Shown: positions 18,704 through 29,085 of the stretch, piece by piece | Layout of the letters: each line of letters begins with the position of its first letter | Position numbering within the stretch: position 1 is the first letter of the stretch | Assembly (NCBI GenBank): GCA_017999615.1 | Contig: JAGNLM010000005.1 | Coordinates: 86,162 to 150,161, forward strand | DNA length: 64,000 bases | DNA from: Gammaproteobacteria bacterium | Lineage (GTDB): Bacteria > Pseudomonadota > Gammaproteobacteria > JAABTG01 | Direction: 5' to 3' | Translations under genes and position numbers: made by a program | The notes under the pieces: generated by a model | What the model was told of the DNA's origin: nothing | The model's input: only the letters and a program-made list of their open reading frames with translations | The model's database searches: none

Positions 18704-19603
18704 TTACGCGAGCGCCGTGTCCAGCAGCATCATGACGATGAAGCCGCCCATCAGGCCCAGGGATGCGAACTGCTCGTGGCCCTTGCGGTGGGTCTCCGGG
18801 ATGATCTCGTGCGAGACCACCCAGATCATCGCACCGGCGGCGAAGCCGAGGCCCAGGGGGTAGAGCAGGGCGAGCCCGGTGGTGAGCAGGCTACCGACGA
18901 CGGCGCCGATGGGCTCCGCCAACCCCGTGAGGGCTGCGACCCCGGCGGCCCGGAACGGGCTGACGGCCGCGGCGCGCAGGGCGACGGCTACCACGAGACC
19001 CTCCGGGACGTCCTGAACGGAGATGGCCGCCGTGAGCGGCATGCCGACGGCGTTGTCGTTTCCGCTGAAGGCGACCCCGATCGCCATGCCCTCCGGGAAG
19101 TTGTGCAGGGCAAGGGCGAAGACCATCAGCCAGAGCTTCCGCAGACCCGCCACGTCAGGGCCGTGATGACCCACGGCCACGTGGTCGTGAGGGATCAGCC
19201 GGTTGGCGAAGAGGAGCGCGAGCGCACCGAGCGCGAGCCCGAAAGACACCCAGCCCGCTCCGAGGGCGCGGTGGCCGAGCATGCCGTCGGCTGCTTCGAC
19301 GCCCGGGATGATCAGGGAGAAGCACGAGGCGGCCGCCATGACCCCGGCACCGAAGCCCAGCATGACGTCCTCCGAGCGGGGGGAGATGCGTTCGACCAAC
19401 ACCGCGGGAAGGGCGCCCAGGGCCGTCGCCAGGGCGGCCAGGAATCCCCCCTGTACGGCCTTGCCCATGGGGGTGGCGAGGTCGGTCGCCCCCTGCTGCA
19501 CGGCGACCCAGACGATGCCCAGGGTCAGCGCCACGCCGGGCCCCCACCAGGCGACTCCCCACCCTGGGGGCGCCCCGCGTGGTCCCGCGCCGGGCTCAGG
19601 CAT
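18704..19603 (-). CDS. ZIP-family divalent metal transporter
   Basis: Inner-membrane permease for zinc or other divalent cations, 299 residues with about eight helices. The metal site motifs are HNFPEG in helix IV and QDVPEG in helix V, typical of the GufA/ZupT branch. A short histidine cluster (HDHVAVGHH) lies in the loop before helix IV. The ATG at 19603 lies 8 bp inside the end of the ankyrin gene, so the two are translated together. Coupling to a metalloprotease-like gene two positions upstream suggests a zinc-related function for the whole unit; the transported ion cannot be fixed from sequence. Confidence 0.9.
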   Translation of the reverse strand: MPEPGAGPRGAPPGWGVAWWGPGVALTLGIVWVAVQQGATDLATPMGKAVQGGFLAALATALGALPAVLVERISPRSEDVMLGFGAGVMAAASCFSLIIPGVEAADGMLGHRALGAGWVSFGLALGALALLFANRLIPHDHVAVGHHGPDVAGLRKLWLMVFALALHNFPEGMAIGVAFSGNDNAVGMPLTAAISVQDVPEGLVVAVALRAAAVSPFRAAGVAALTGLAEPIGAVVGSLLTTGLALLYPLGLGFAAGAMIWVVSHEIIPETHRKGHEQFASLGLMGGFIVMMLLDTALA

Positions 19604-20789
19604 GCCGCCCGAAGCGCTGGTGCAGTCCGCGCAGCGCCTCCAGGAGGCGCTGCAGGCGCGACCTCTCCTTTACGGCGGCCCGGCGGAGAAGGAAATAGAG
19701 CAGCAGGGCCGTCAGCACCACCCCGAGCACCACGGCGCCGACGAGGGTGGCGGGGGAGTTGCCCGGACCGGTCGCTGTCCCCCCACGGGCCTCGGCGCGG
19801 GGTGCGCCGGCGTCGTCGGGACGTGGTGCGGCTGCGGCAGTCTCCAGGAGGCCCACCAACTCCGGCGCACCCAGGCGGCGGGCGAGATTGAGCGGCGTCT
19901 CTCCGCTCATGCCCACGGCCCCGAGGTCGGCCCCCGCCGCGAGCAGGAGCTTGACCATCTCGGCGTCCCGCCTCGCGACCGCGCTGTGCAGCGGGGAGCT
20001 GCCGTGCTGGCTGGCGACGTTCACCGAGGCCCCCCGGTCGGTGAGTAGCCGGGCCGTCCCGACCTGCCCGTGGCGCACCGCCCAGTGCAGGGGGGTGACG
20101 CCAATCCGGTTCTGCCGGTCGATCTGCGCCCCGCGGTCGAGCAGGCAGGCCGCGGTCTCCACGTGCCCGGCGCCCGCCGCGTGGTGCAACGGCGTGAGCC
20201 CCCGGCGGTTGACCGCGTTGGGGTCCGCGCCGGCGCGGATCAACTGCTCGCAGAGCTTTGACTCCCCGAACGCCGCCGCCTCGTGCAGGGCGCTGTCCCC
20301 CGCGTGGTCGGGGTTCTGGCGGTCCTCGCGCTGGCTCACGGCGCCGACGGCGGCGCCGTGCTCGAGCAGGAGCTTCACCAGGGCGAGGTCCCGGGTGCGC
20401 ACCGCCAGGTGAAGCAGGGGGTCCCCCGTTCCGGGGGGCAGGCGGTTCGGGTCGGCCCCGGCCTCCAGCAACACGCGGGTGACCCCGGTGTGGCCTCGCT
20501 GGACGGCGGTCACGAGCGGCGGCTCGCCGGCACCCGTGCCGTTCGGGCTCGCGCCCTCGGAGAGGAGCCGCCGGACCTCCTGCTCGTCGCCGTCGGCCGC
20601 TGCGTTGGACAACCGGTCGGGCGCCGGCCCCTGGGTCGGCGCAGCCGACGAGAAGAAGGGTACCCAGGGCTGGAGCAATTGCCCGGCCTCCTCGGCGACC
20701 CCGGAAACCGGGGGCGGCTGTGCCCAGCCGCTGTCGAGGAGCAGGAAGGCCCCGAGCGTGCCGCACGCGAGACACCAGCCCCGGTTCAC
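19596..20789 (-). CDS. Secreted ankyrin-repeat protein with C-terminal membrane anchor
   Basis: About 397 residues. The GTG start at 20789 is followed by a signal peptide (hydrophobic residues about 8-20, cleavage near WAQ-PP). Residues about 60-315 hold roughly seven ankyrin repeats, several with the classic GLTPLHHAAGAGHVE and GVTPLHWAVRHGQVG forms. A proline/alanine-rich linker leads to a membrane helix (about 345-367) and a short basic tail, so the repeats should face the periplasm. The start overlaps the upstream metalloprotease-like gene by 4 bp (GTGA) and the end overlaps the ZIP gene by 8 bp. Ankyrin repeats bind proteins; the partner is unknown but the HExxH protein is an obvious candidate. 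Confidence 0.85.
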   Translation of the reverse strand: MNRGWCLACGTLGAFLLLDSGWAQPPPVSGVAEEAGQLLQPWVPFFSSAAPTQGPAPDRLSNAAADGDEQEVRRLLSEGASPNGTGAGEPPLVTAVQRGHTGVTRVLLEAGADPNRLPPGTGDPLLHLAVRTRDLALVKLLLEHGAAVGAVSQREDRQNPDHAGDSALHEAAAFGESKLCEQLIRAGADPNAVNRRGLTPLHHAAGAGHVETAACLLDRGAQIDRQNRIGVTPLHWAVRHGQVGTARLLTDRGASVNVASQHGSSPLHSAVARRDAEMVKLLLAAGADLGAVGMSGETPLNLARRLGAPELVGLLETAAAAPRPDDAGAPRAEARGGTATGPGNSPATLVGAVVLGVVLTALLLYFLLRRAAVKERSRLQRLLEALRGLHQRFGRHA

Positions 20790-21892
20790 TTCGATGCCCT
20801 CGGCGGCTTCGAGGACAGCCCTCGCCGAGCGAGCCAGCGGTCGATCTGCTCCCGCAGGACGTCGGTGAGCTCCCCTTCGACGCGGACCGCCCGCAGAAAG
20901 TCGCCGAAGTACTGGCAGGCCGTCGTCTCCGGCGGCGTGTCCGGGTAGTGTCCGTAGAGGATGATGCGGTTGGTCATGAACGCGAAGGTCTCGTCCAGGT
21001 TGCAGCGCCGCTGTTCCACGTCCCTCGCGATCATCGTCGTGAGCCTCTCCACCACCCGGAAACGCGGAGGGTTCTGGTCGCCGAGCTTCCACAGCTCGGC
21101 GGCCTCGCCGCTCCCGTGGATGAACTGGAAGTACTGCCAGAGCTTCGCCAGCATCTGGGCGGTGGCCTCGTCCGCCTCGAGCTGCAGTTCGGCGAGGTGG
21201 TCGTAGGCCTCGTCGAACCCCGTCTGCGGGGTGATCCCGTACTGGCGCAGGATGCGCACGATGTGGGCCGTGCACCGGTCCCAGGAAGGCACGGCGTCGG
21301 GCTCCAGGTAATCCGGGTCACGCTCCCGGATCTCCTCCAGATACAGCCCCTGGATAAAATAGGCGAGCGCCTCATTCACCTTGGTCTCGGAGTTGTACGG
21401 CGCGAAGCGCCCCTCCAGGAACAGGTGGTGCGCGATCGCGTGCACCGCCTCGTGGACGACGAAGCTCGCGGCGGTGTAGAGGCGCCCGCGGGCCTCCGGG
21501 GTATCCCCGCCAGACCCCTCGAACAGGCTCGCGCTGACGGCGAGCTCTCCGCTCTCGAAGTACTCGGCGGCTGGCCCACCGTCGCGGCGCACCTCGACCA
21601 GGCGCAGGTGGTGACCTGCACCGCCAATCCCGTGTGTGCGGAAGCGCTCGATTGCGCTGACGACGAGACTGCCCACATGCGTGCCCCGGAGGACTTCATA
21701 GAGCACCGTGACGCGCTCCGGAGAGAGAGGGGTCCGGGTCTCGTCCTCGCCGCGGGTCGGCGAGAGGAACCGGCATTCCTCGAGCTCGATGGCGGCGTCA
21801 CCACTCGGCTCCACGTGCGCGGGGAGCGGAGTCGTCGCCAGGAGGAGGAGTAGAGGGAGCAGCCGGCGGAACAACGGCATATCCATCAGCAT
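20786..21892 (-). CDS. Putative secreted zinc metallopeptidase (HExxH), uncharacterised
   Basis: About 368 residues with an N-terminal signal peptide (residues 6-25). Residues 147-151 are HEAVH, an HExxH zinc motif inside a helix-like stretch SFVVHEAVHAIAHH, and NEALAYF supplies a glutamate at 174, 22 residues later. This spacing fits a gluzincin-type peptidase, but I do not recognise the family as a whole. The start could also be the internal ATGs at 21886 or 21880; GGGAGG lies 12 bases before 21892. It is the first gene of a three-gene overlapping unit with an ankyrin protein and a ZIP transporter. Catalysis is inferred from motif only. Confidence 0.72.
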   Translation of the reverse strand: MLMDMPLFRRLLPLLLLLATTPLPAHVEPSGDAAIELEECRFLSPTRGEDETRTPLSPERVTVLYEVLRGTHVGSLVVSAIERFRTHGIGGAGHHLRLVEVRRDGGPAAEYFESGELAVSASLFEGSGGDTPEARGRLYTAASFVVHEAVHAIAHHLFLEGRFAPYNSETKVNEALAYFIQGLYLEEIRERDPDYLEPDAVPSWDRCTAHIVRILRQYGITPQTGFDEAYDHLAELQLEADEATAQMLAKLWQYFQFIHGSGEAAELWKLGDQNPPRFRVVERLTTMIARDVEQRRCNLDETFAFMTNRIILYGHYPDTPPETTACQYFGDFLRAVRVEGELTDVLREQIDRWLARRGLSSKPPRASK

Positions 21893-22065
21893 GTTGCGTG
21901 CGAGCCTCCCAAGACTTCCTGTACCGGTCCGCCAGGAAGCCCGGGAGGCAGCACCCCCGGGGTTCCTGGTGAAACTTTAGCGCATCCTGGCCCGGGCAGC
22001 GGCAGGTCTTCCGGTGAGCGGCGGCGGGCCGCCCGCGACTCGGCCGCGGGGGGGCGCGGTCCCGG

Positions 22066-24642
22066 TCACCCCCGCCCGGCGAGCTCCCGCAGACGGTAGA
22101 GCGTGTCCAGGGCCTGGCGCGGGGTCAAGCGGTCGGGGTCCACCCGGCGCAAAGCGTCCAGGGCCGGTGCGGGGTCCGCGGTGGCGAACAGGTCGAGCTG
22201 CCGCCGGGGGGCACCGGCGTCGAGGGGGCGGGTCTCCAGCTCCGCCAGGCGAGCCCGCGCTCTGCCGACCACGGGGGCGGGTACGCCGGCCAGCGCCGCC
22301 ACCTGCAAACCATAACTCTGGCTGGCCGGCCCTTCCTTGACCGCGTGCAGGAAGACGATTCGATCGCCGTGCTCGAGCGCGTCCAGGTGCACGTTCGCCA
22401 CTCCCTCGAGCGTGTCGGCGAGCACGGTCAGCTCGAAGAAGTGGGTGGCGAACAGGGTGAAGGCGCCGATCTCCCGCGCGAGGTGCTCGGCGCTCGCCCA
22501 GGCGAGCGCCAGGCCGTCGAAGGTGCTGGTCCCGCGGCCCACCTCGTCCACAAGGACCAGGCTCTCCCGGGTCGCGTTGTGAAGGATGTTGGCCACCTCG
22601 GTCATCTCCACCATGAAGGTGGAGCGCCCTCCCGCCAGGTCGTCCGCCGCCCCGATGCGGGTGAAGATGCGGTCCACGGGCCCGATGACGGCGCGCTCCG
22701 CGGGCACGAAGCTGCCGGTGTGGGCCAGCAGCACGATGAGCGCCGCCTGGCGCATGTAGGTCGACTTCCCGCCCATGTTGGGGCCGGTGACCACGAGCAT
22801 CCGGCGTCCCGCAGCCAGTTCCAGGTCGTTCGGCACGAACGGTCCGTCGAGGCAACGCTCCACGACCGGGTGGCGGCCCCGCGTCACCAGGATCCCCGGC
22901 TCTTCGGTCAGCTCCGGCCGGGTCAGGTCCAGCGCGTCGGCCCGCTCCGCGAGATTGGCGAGGACGTCGGCCTCCGCCACCGCCTCGGCACAGGCCAGCA
23001 GATCCGCGAGATGCCCCGCGGCCCCCTCCAGCAGGTCCGCGTACAGGGTACGCTCGCGCGCGAGCGCTCGTTCCCGCGCGCTGAGCACCCGGTCCTCGAA
23101 GGCCTTCAGCTCGGGGGTGACGTAGCGCTCGACGCCCTTCAACGTCTGCCGGCGGACGTAGTCGGCCGGGGCGTTCGCCGCCTGGGCGCGGCTCAGCTCG
23201 ATGTAGAAGCCGGAGACGCGGTTGTAGCCCACGCGCAGGCCGGGGATTGCGCTCCGGGCGCGCTCCCGGGCCTCGAAGTCGGCGAGCGCCTGTCCCGTGT
23301 CCCGGTCCAGGGCGCGCAGCTCGTCGAGCTCCGGGTCGTAGCCGTCCGCGATCACGCCCCCGTCGCGCACCGTGGGCGGAGGCGACTCGACCAGGGCCTG
23401 CTCCAGGCGCTCGCGCAGCTCCGGGAACGGGCGCACCGCCTCGGCCAGGGCGCCGAGCCGCGGGTCCCCGGCGGCGCCCAGGACGTCCCGGAGCTCGGGA
23501 AGCACCGCGAGGGCGAGCCGGAGCTGGACGAGGTCGCGGGGACGGGCGGAGCGCAGGGCCACGCGGGCGAGCACCCGCTCGAGATCGCCCACCGCCCGCA
23601 ACGCGCAGTCGAGCGCCTCCCAGAGCCGGTCACCCAGGAGCGTCTCGACCGCCTGCTGGCGCCCCCTGAGCGCGGCCCGGTCGCGCAAGGGGCGGGCCAG
23701 CCAGCGCCGGAGCAGGCGGGCGCCCATCGGGGTCCGCGTCGCGTCCATCACCTGCGCCAGCGTGTTCTCCCGGCCCCCGGCGAGATTGACCTCGACCTCG
23801 AGATTGCGCCGGGCGACGGGGTCGACGTACAGGCTGTCCTCCCGGCGCTCGACCCGCAGGCCCCGGACGTGGGGCAGCGCAGAGCGCTGGGTCTCGCGCG
23901 CGTAGATGAGCAGGCTGCCGGCGGCCCCGACGGCCGCAGCGAGGCCCGCGCAGCCGAAGCCGGCGAGGTCGCGGGTCCCGAAGTGCTCGGAGAGCAGGCG
24001 CGTCGCCGCCTCGGGGTCGAAGTGCCAGGGTGGGCGCCGGCGCAGGGCGGCGCCCGGGGCCCCGGCCGGCAACGGACCGGTCTCCGGGACGAGCAGTTCG
24101 GCAGGCTGCAGCCGGGCGAGCTCGGCCGCCAGTCCCTCCGAGCCGTGCCCCTCGGAGGCGTCCCCCTCCATGACGGTCAACCGCCCGCTGGCGAGGTCGA
24201 GCGCCGCGGCGCCCCAGCGCCCACCGAGCACGTGCGCCGCGACGAGCAGATTGTCCCGGCGCTCCTCGAGGAGGGCGTCCTCGGTGACCGTGCCGGGGGT
24301 GACCACCCGCGTCACCCTCCGTTCCATCGGACCGCGCCCGGGAACCTCCCCGAACTGCTCGCAGATCGCCACCGACTCGCCGTGGCGCAGCAGCCGTGCC
24401 AGGTAGCCGTCGACCGCGTGGGCCGGCACCCCGGCCATGGGGATGGGCTCGCCCGCGGTCTGTCCCCGGCGGGTGAGCGCGATGTCGAGCAGCGCCGCGG
24501 CGCGCCGGGCGTCGTCGAAGAACAGCTCGTAGAAGTCCCCCATGCGGTAGAAGAGCAGGCAGTCGGGGTGCTCGGCCTTCAGCCGCAGGTACTGCTGCAT
24601 CACGGGGGTGTGGCGGGAGAGGTCCTCGGGGCTGCTCCGCAT
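22066..24642 (-). CDS. mutS: DNA mismatch repair protein MutS
   Basis: Recognises base mismatches and small loops and recruits MutL. The N-terminal mismatch domain begins [16 protein letters not shown] with the mismatch-probing FYELFFDDA motif (the Phe-x-Glu wedge is FYE). The C-terminal ATPase domain has Walker [11 protein letters not shown] and the [12 protein letters not shown]alker B/signature region. Length is 858 aa, as expected. The ATG at 24642 has no ribosome site; a TACACT hexamer on the minus strand (24654-24649) ends 6 bp before it, suggesting a leaderless message. The gene diverges from htpG. Confidence 0.96.
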   Translation of the reverse strand: MRSSPEDLSRHTPVMQQYLRLKAEHPDCLLFYRMGDFYELFFDDARRAAALLDIALTRRGQTAGEPIPMAGVPAHAVDGYLARLLRHGESVAICEQFGEVPGRGPMERRVTRVVTPGTVTEDALLEERRDNLLVAAHVLGGRWGAAALDLASGRLTVMEGDASEGHGSEGLAAELARLQPAELLVPETGPLPAGAPGAALRRRPPWHFDPEAATRLLSEHFGTRDLAGFGCAGLAAAVGAAGSLLIYARETQRSALPHVRGLRVERREDSLYVDPVARRNLEVEVNLAGGRENTLAQVMDATRTPMGARLLRRWLARPLRDRAALRGRQQAVETLLGDRLWEALDCALRAVGDLERVLARVALRSARPRDLVQLRLALAVLPELRDVLGAAGDPRLGALAEAVRPFPELRERLEQALVESPPPTVRDGGVIADGYDPELDELRALDRDTGQALADFEARERARSAIPGLRVGYNRVSGFYIELSRAQAANAPADYVRRQTLKGVERYVTPELKAFEDRVLSARERALARERTLYADLLEGAAGHLADLLACAEAVAEADVLANLAERADALDLTRPELTEEPGILVTRGRHPVVERCLDGPFVPNDLELAAGRRMLVVTGPNMGGKSTYMRQAALIVLLAHTGSFVPAERAVIGPVDRIFTRIGAADDLAGGRSTFMVEMTEVANILHNATRESLVLVDEVGRGTSTFDGLALAWASAEHLAREIGAFTLFATHFFELTVLADTLEGVANVHLDALEHGDRIVFLHAVKEGPASQSYGLQVAALAGVPAPVVGRARARLAELETRPLDAGAPRRQLDLFATADPAPALDALRRVDPDRLTPRQALDTLYRLRELAGRG

Positions 24643-24648
24643 GGGACC

Positions 24649-24654
24649 AGTGTA
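24649..24654 (-). promoter_or_regulatory. Candidate -10 element of mutS
   Basis: On the minus strand TACACT ends six bases before the mutS ATG. No clear -35 is seen at 16-18 bp. With no ribosome site before the ATG, the predicted start point falls at or next to the start codon. Confidence 0.4.
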
Positions 24655-24676
24655 CCGGAGGCGGACCGGCCGGGGG

Positions 24677-24704
24677 TTGAAAACGGCGGTGGGCACCCCA
24701 CCTT
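24677..24704 (+). promoter_or_regulatory. Heat-shock (sigma-32 type) promoter of htpG
   Basis: TTGAAAA at 24677-24683 and CCCCACCTT at 24696-24704 match the sigma-32 consensus CTTGAAA / CCCCATnT with a 13-bp gap between TTGAAA and CCCC. The start point would be about 24711, leaving a leader of about 34 bases that contains the GGGAGGA site before the htpG ATG. Confidence 0.72.
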
Positions 24705-24744
24705 CGGTAGAGCGCGTCGAGCCCCCGGGAGGATAGGCACAGCC

Positions 24745-26628
24745 ATGACCGTCGAAGCCCACAAGGAGACCCTCGGGTTTCAAACCGAGGTCCGCCAGCT
24801 GCTGGATCTGGTGATCCACTCGCTCTACAGCAACAAGGAGGTGTTCCTGCGCGAGCTCGTCTCGAACGCCTCCGACGCGGCAGACAAGCTGCGTTTCGAG
24901 GCGCTGACCGACGACGCCCTCTACGAAGGCCAGGGCGAGCTGCAGATCTGGGTCACCTACGACAAGGAGGCCCGCACCGTAACGGTCCGCGACAACGGCA
25001 TCGGGATGAGCCGCCAGGAGGTGGTGGACCACATCGGCACCATCGCCCGCTCCGGCACGCGGGCCTTCTTCCAGAGCCTGACCGGAGACCAGGCCAGGGA
25101 CAGCCAGCTGATCGGCCAGTTCGGGGTCGGGTTCTATTCCGCCTTCATCGTGGCCGACCGCGTCACCCTGACGACGCGCCGGGCCGGGCTCGGGGCGGAG
25201 CACGGGGTGCGCTGGGAGTCGACCGGCGGGGGCGAATACACGCTGGAGACCCTGGAGCGGGCGGAGCGGGGCACCGAGGTGGTGCTGCACCTGAGGCCGG
25301 ACGAGGACGAGTTCCTCGACGGCTGGCGCCTGCGCGCCATCCTGCGCAAGTTCTCCGACCACATCGCGCTCCCGATCCGGATGCCGAAGGAGGGCAACCC
25401 GCTGGAGTGGGAGGTGGTGAACCAGGGCACCGCCCTCTGGGCGCGGCCGAAGGCCGAGGTGACCGAGGAGCAGTACCGGGAGTTCTACCCTCACGTCAGC
25501 CACGACTTTGGCGAGCCGCTTGCCTGGACCCACAACCGGGTCGAGGGTGCCCTCGAGTACACCTCCCTGCTCTACCTGCCCGCGCGCGCCCCCTTCGACA
25601 TCTGGGACCGGCGCGAGCGCCACGGCGTGAAGCTCTACGTGCGCCGGGTGTTCATCATGGACGACGCCGAGCAGTTGATGCCGCCCTATCTTCGGTTCGT
25701 GCGCGGGGTCATCGACGCCCAGGACCTGCCCCTGAACATCTCCCGGGAGATCCTCCAGCAGAACCGCCAGATCGACTCGATCCGCTCCGGCTCCGTGAAG
25801 AAGCTGCTCGGACTGCTCGAGCACCTGGCGAAGGAGGAGCCGGAGAAGTACGCGACGTTCTGGAAGGAGTTCGGCCGGGTGTTCAAGGAGGGCGTGGTCG
25901 ACGACCCGGTCAACCGGGAGCGCATCGCCGGGCTCCTGCGCTTCGCGTCGACCCGGGGCGAAGGCGAGAAGCCCTCGGTCTCCCTCGGCGACTACGTCGC
26001 CCGCATGAAGGAGGGGCAGGACGCCGTCTACTACATCACGGCCGACTCCTATTCCGCCGCCCGCCACAGTCCGCACCTGGAGGTCTTCGAGCAGGAGGGG
26101 ATCGAGGTGCTGCTCCTCACCGACGGCATCGACGAGTGGGTGGTGAGCAACCTGACCGAGTTCGAGGGCAAGCCCCTGCGCTCGGTGGCGAAGGGGCAGC
26201 TCGACCTGGGCAAGCTCCGGGACGAGACGGCCCGGCAGGCGGCCGAGGCGGCCGCGGACGCCCTGAAGCCCCTTGCCGAGCGGGTCAAGGCCGTGCTCGG
26301 CGACCGGGTGCAGGAGGTCCGGGTGAGCCAGCGGCTGTTGACCTCTCCCGCGTGCCTGGTGGCGGGAGAGCACGACTTCGGGCGTCACCTGGAGCGCCTC
26401 CTGCGGGCCTCGGGCCAGGAACTCCCGGCGGCGCGGCCGGTCCTCGAGCTCAACCCCACCCACCCCCTGGTGAAGCGCCTGGAGCAGGAGACGGGTGACC
26501 GGTTCGGCGAGTGGGTGGAGATCCTCTTCGACCAGGCTTTGCTCGCGGAGGGCAGTCAACTGGAGAACCCATCGGCCTTCGTCGGCCGCTTGAACCGCAT
26601 GCTCCTGGAGCTGAGCGGAGGTGCCTGA
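24745..26628 (+). CDS. htpG: Molecular chaperone HtpG (Hsp90)
   Basis: Bacterial Hsp90, 627 residues. The GHKL ATP-binding domain shows [24 protein letters not shown], and [11 protein letters not shown]. The middle domain holds the client/ATP-contact region [13 protein letters not shown] with the catalytic arginine. The C-terminal dimerisation domain follows. The ATG at 24745 has GGGAGGA upstream. A sigma-32-type promoter lies 40 bp upstream, as expected for a heat-shock gene. The stop overlaps the start of rimO by 8 bp. Confidence 0.97.
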   Translation: MTVEAHKETLGFQTEVRQLLDLVIHSLYSNKEVFLRELVSNASDAADKLRFEALTDDALYEGQGELQIWVTYDKEARTVTVRDNGIGMSRQEVVDHIGTIARSGTRAFFQSLTGDQARDSQLIGQFGVGFYSAFIVADRVTLTTRRAGLGAEHGVRWESTGGGEYTLETLERAERGTEVVLHLRPDEDEFLDGWRLRAILRKFSDHIALPIRMPKEGNPLEWEVVNQGTALWARPKAEVTEEQYREFYPHVSHDFGEPLAWTHNRVEGALEYTSLLYLPARAPFDIWDRRERHGVKLYVRRVFIMDDAEQLMPPYLRFVRGVIDAQDLPLNISREILQQNRQIDSIRSGSVKKLLGLLEHLAKEEPEKYATFWKEFGRVFKEGVVDDPVNRERIAGLLRFASTRGEGEKPSVSLGDYVARMKEGQDAVYYITADSYSAARHSPHLEVFEQEGIEVLLLTDGIDEWVVSNLTEFEGKPLRSVAKGQLDLGKLRDETARQAAEAAADALKPLAERVKAVLGDRVQEVRVSQRLLTSPACLVAGEHDFGRHLERLLRASGQELPAARPVLELNPTHPLVKRLEQETGDRFGEWVEILFDQALLAEGSQLENPSAFVGRLNRMLLELSGGA

Positions 26629-28033
26629 GGGGGGTGGGCGCCGCAGGGCGGGGAGGGCGGCGAGGCCCGCCGGGACCGCGCCCCGCGTCGGCTTCGTGAG
26701 CCTCGGCTGCCCCAAGGCGACGCGTGACTCGGAGTTGGTCCTCACCCGCCTGCGGGCGGAGGGTTACCGCATCGTGCCGAGCTACGCGGAAGCGGACCTG
26801 GTGGTGGTGAACACCTGCGGGTTCATCGACCCCGCGGTGGAGGAGTCGCTCGAGGCCATCGGCGAGGCGCTCGCGGCCAACGGGCGCGTCGTGGTGACGG
26901 GCTGCCTCGGCGCCCGCAGCGAGGTCGTCCTCCGGGCGCACCCGGAGGTGCTGGCCGTTACCGGGCCGAACGCCCTCGAGGAGGTGATGGCGGCGGTGCA
27001 CGCCCACCTCCCGCCCGCCCACGTCCCCTTCGAGCACCTGGTCCCGCCCCAGGGCGTGCGCCTGACTCCGCCTCACTACGCCTACCTGAAGATCTCCGAG
27101 GGCTGCAGCCACCGCTGCACCTTCTGCATCATTCCGTCGCTGCGCGGTGACCTGCAGAGCCGCCCGTTCCCGGAGGTGATGCGCGAGGCCGAGACGCTGG
27201 TCGCGGCGGGGGTGAAGGAGTTGCTGGTCATCGCCCAGGACACGGGCGCCTACGGGGTGGACGTCCGGCACCGGCGGGAGACCTGGGGAGGGAAGGCGGT
27301 GCGCACGCACATCCGGGACCTCGCCGAGGCCCTGGGGGGGCTGGGCGCGTGGGTGCGGCTCCACTACGTCTATCCCTACCCCCACGTGGACGAGCTCGTC
27401 ACGTTGATGGCCGAGGGGCGGGTCCTGCCCTACCTCGACGTGCCCCTCCAGCACGCGAGCCCACGGGTCCTCCGGGCGATGCGCCGGCCCGCGGACAGCG
27501 AGGACGCCCTGGCCCGGATCCAGGCCTGGCGCGCGGAGTGTCCGGAGCTGACCCTGCGCAGCACGTTCGTCGTGGGTTTTCCCGGGGAGACCGAGGAGGA
27601 GTTCGAGGAGCTCCTCGCATTCCTGCGCGCGGCGGAGCTCGACCGCGTCGGCTGCTTCGCCTACTCACCGGTGCAGGGTGCGGCGGCCAACGCCCTGCCG
27701 GGCGCCGTGCCCGAGCCGGTGCGCGAAGAGCGGCGCCGGCGCCTGATGGAACTGCAGGCCCGGATCAGCGCGGAGCGCCTGGCGCGCCAGGTGGGCCGGA
27801 CCCTCACCGTCCTCGTGGACGAGGTGGGCGAGGAGGGGGCCGTCGCCCGCAGCGCCGCCGACGCCCCGGAGGTCGACGGTCAGGTCTTCGTCCGGGCGGC
27901 GGGGGGGATGCACCCCGGGGAGCTCCACTCCGTGCGGGTGGTGGCGGCCGGCGAGCACGACCTCTGGGCCGAGCCGGCCGTCTCCGGCGCGCCGGGGGCG
28001 GGGCCTGACGGGGACGGGCCGCGGGGAGCCTGA
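26621..28033 (+). CDS. rimO: Ribosomal protein S12 methylthiotransferase RimO
   Basis: Radical-SAM enzyme that methylthiolates the conserved aspartate of ribosomal protein S12. Cysteines 30, 66 and 95 bind the auxiliary cluster in the N-terminal MTTase domain; C162, C166 and C169 form the CxxxCxxC radical-SAM site; a TRAM domain ends the protein. [16 protein letters not shown] and [15 protein letters not shown] are RimO hallmarks (MiaB differs there). The GTG start lies within the end of htpG, after a GGAG site. The extra N-terminal basic stretch (about 20 aa) is not conserved. It begins a translation-factor run with prmB. Confidence 0.95.
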   Translation: MPEGGGRRRAGRAARPAGTAPRVGFVSLGCPKATRDSELVLTRLRAEGYRIVPSYAEADLVVVNTCGFIDPAVEESLEAIGEALAANGRVVVTGCLGARSEVVLRAHPEVLAVTGPNALEEVMAAVHAHLPPAHVPFEHLVPPQGVRLTPPHYAYLKISEGCSHRCTFCIIPSLRGDLQSRPFPEVMREAETLVAAGVKELLVIAQDTGAYGVDVRHRRETWGGKAVRTHIRDLAEALGGLGAWVRLHYVYPYPHVDELVTLMAEGRVLPYLDVPLQHASPRVLRAMRRPADSEDALARIQAWRAECPELTLRSTFVVGFPGETEEEFEELLAFLRAAELDRVGCFAYSPVQGAAANALPGAVPEPVREERRRRLMELQARISAERLARQVGRTLTVLVDEVGEEGAVARSAADAPEVDGQVFVRAAGGMHPGELHSVRVVAAGEHDLWAEPAVSGAPGAGPDGDGPRGA

Positions 28034-28115
28034 GCCCGGCTCGATCTTGATAGACTGCCGCTCCCTGCCGCCGCCCCCTGGCGAGGAGCCTGCCCGTGCC
28101 CGGACACCGCTGCCC

Positions 28116-29039
28116 GTGAACGTCGACACCGAAGAGCGGAACGAACTGATCGGGGAGCTGGTGACCCCCCGGGACTTCGTGCGCTGGGGCGCGAGCCGCT
28201 TCAACGAGGCCGGCCTGTTCTTCGGCCACGGCACGGACAACGCCGTGGACGAGGCGAGCCTGCTGGTCCTGCACGCCCTGCACCTGGCGCCCGGGGTCCC
28301 GGACGAGCTGATGCGCGCCCGTCTCACGCGCGCCGAGCGGGCGCAGGTGCTGGACCTGCTGCGCCGGAGGATCACGGAGCGAGCTCCGGCCCCGTATCTC
28401 ACCCACGAGGCGTGGTTCGCGGGGCTCGACTTCTTCGTCGACGAGCGCGTCCTGGTCCCGCGCTCCCTCCTCGGCGAGGTCATCGAGCAGGGTTTCTCGC
28501 CCTGGCTCGACGGCGTGACGGTGGACCGCATCCTCGACCTCGGGACGGGCAGCGGTTGCATCGCCGTGGCCTGTGCCCTGGCCTTCCCGGAGGCTGCGGT
28601 CGACGCGGTCGACGTCTCGCCGGAGGCGCTCGAGGTCGCCCGGGTCAACGTGGAACGCCACGGGGTGGAGGACCGGGTGCGCCTGTTGCGGTCGGACCTC
28701 TACGAGCAGCTCCCGAAGGGGCGCTACTCCCTCATCGTCAGCAACCCGCCCTACGTGGACGCCGAGGAGCTCGCGCACATGCCCGAGGAGTTCCGGCGCG
28801 AGCCCCTGGTGGGACTCGCCGCCGGAGAGGACGGGCTCGACGTCGTGCGCCGGATCCTCGCAGGTGCGGCGAAGCGGCTCACCCGGGACGGCGTCCTAGT
28901 GGTCGAGGTCGGGGCGAGCCGGCCCGCCCTCGAGAGCGCCTTTGCCGATCTGCCCTTCACCTGGCTCGAGCTGGAGCGGGGGCCGGACGAGGTCTTCCTG
29001 CTGACAGGGGCGGAGCTGCGGAATGTGATGCCTGGTTGA
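28116..29039 (+). CDS. prmB: 50S ribosomal protein L3 glutamine methyltransferase PrmB
   Basis: SAM-dependent enzyme that methylates a glutamine in ribosomal protein L3. The SAM site is DLGTGSG (141-147) and the amide-binding motif is NPPY (210-213). WFAGLDFFVDERVLVPRS is PrmB-specific, as opposed to PrmC. The GTG at 28116 gives 307 aa, close to E. coli PrmB (310), and the alignment to that protein starts there; the frame stays open upstream to a TTG at 28047 without homology. The stop codon lies inside an FNR-type box that belongs to hemN. Confidence 0.92.
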   Translation: MNVDTEERNELIGELVTPRDFVRWGASRFNEAGLFFGHGTDNAVDEASLLVLHALHLAPGVPDELMRARLTRAERAQVLDLLRRRITERAPAPYLTHEAWFAGLDFFVDERVLVPRSLLGEVIEQGFSPWLDGVTVDRILDLGTGSGCIAVACALAFPEAAVDAVDVSPEALEVARVNVERHGVEDRVRLLRSDLYEQLPKGRYSLIVSNPPYVDAEELAHMPEEFRREPLVGLAAGEDGLDVVRRILAGAAKRLTRDGVLVVEVGASRPALESAFADLPFTWLELERGPDEVFLLTGAELRNVMPG

Positions 29040-29049
29040 CTCAGGTCAA
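29036..29049 (+). promoter_or_regulatory. FNR/Anr-type box upstream of hemN
   Basis: TTGACTCAGGTCAA is a perfect inverted repeat TTGAC-N4-GTCAA, the Anr/Dnr/FNR-type site. Its centre is at 29042.5. A class II position (-41.5) would put the transcription start at 29084, two bases before the hemN ATG, and TAGCCT at 29073-29078 is a fitting -10 element. hemN is a known oxygen-regulated target in Pseudomonas. Confidence 0.8.
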
Positions 29050-29085
29050 ACCCCTGCCCAAGCCCCCTCCACTAGCCTTCCGCCC

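Noticed and set aside
22345..24744. Very long plus-strand frame continuing upstream of htpG opposite mutS
   Set aside because: It is antisense to mutS, lacks any family similarity before [12 protein letters not shown], and is open only because of the extreme G+C content.
24643..26745. Upstream continuation of the mutS frame opposite htpG
   Set aside because: MutS homology starts at the ATG at 24642; the upstream part is the complement of htpG.
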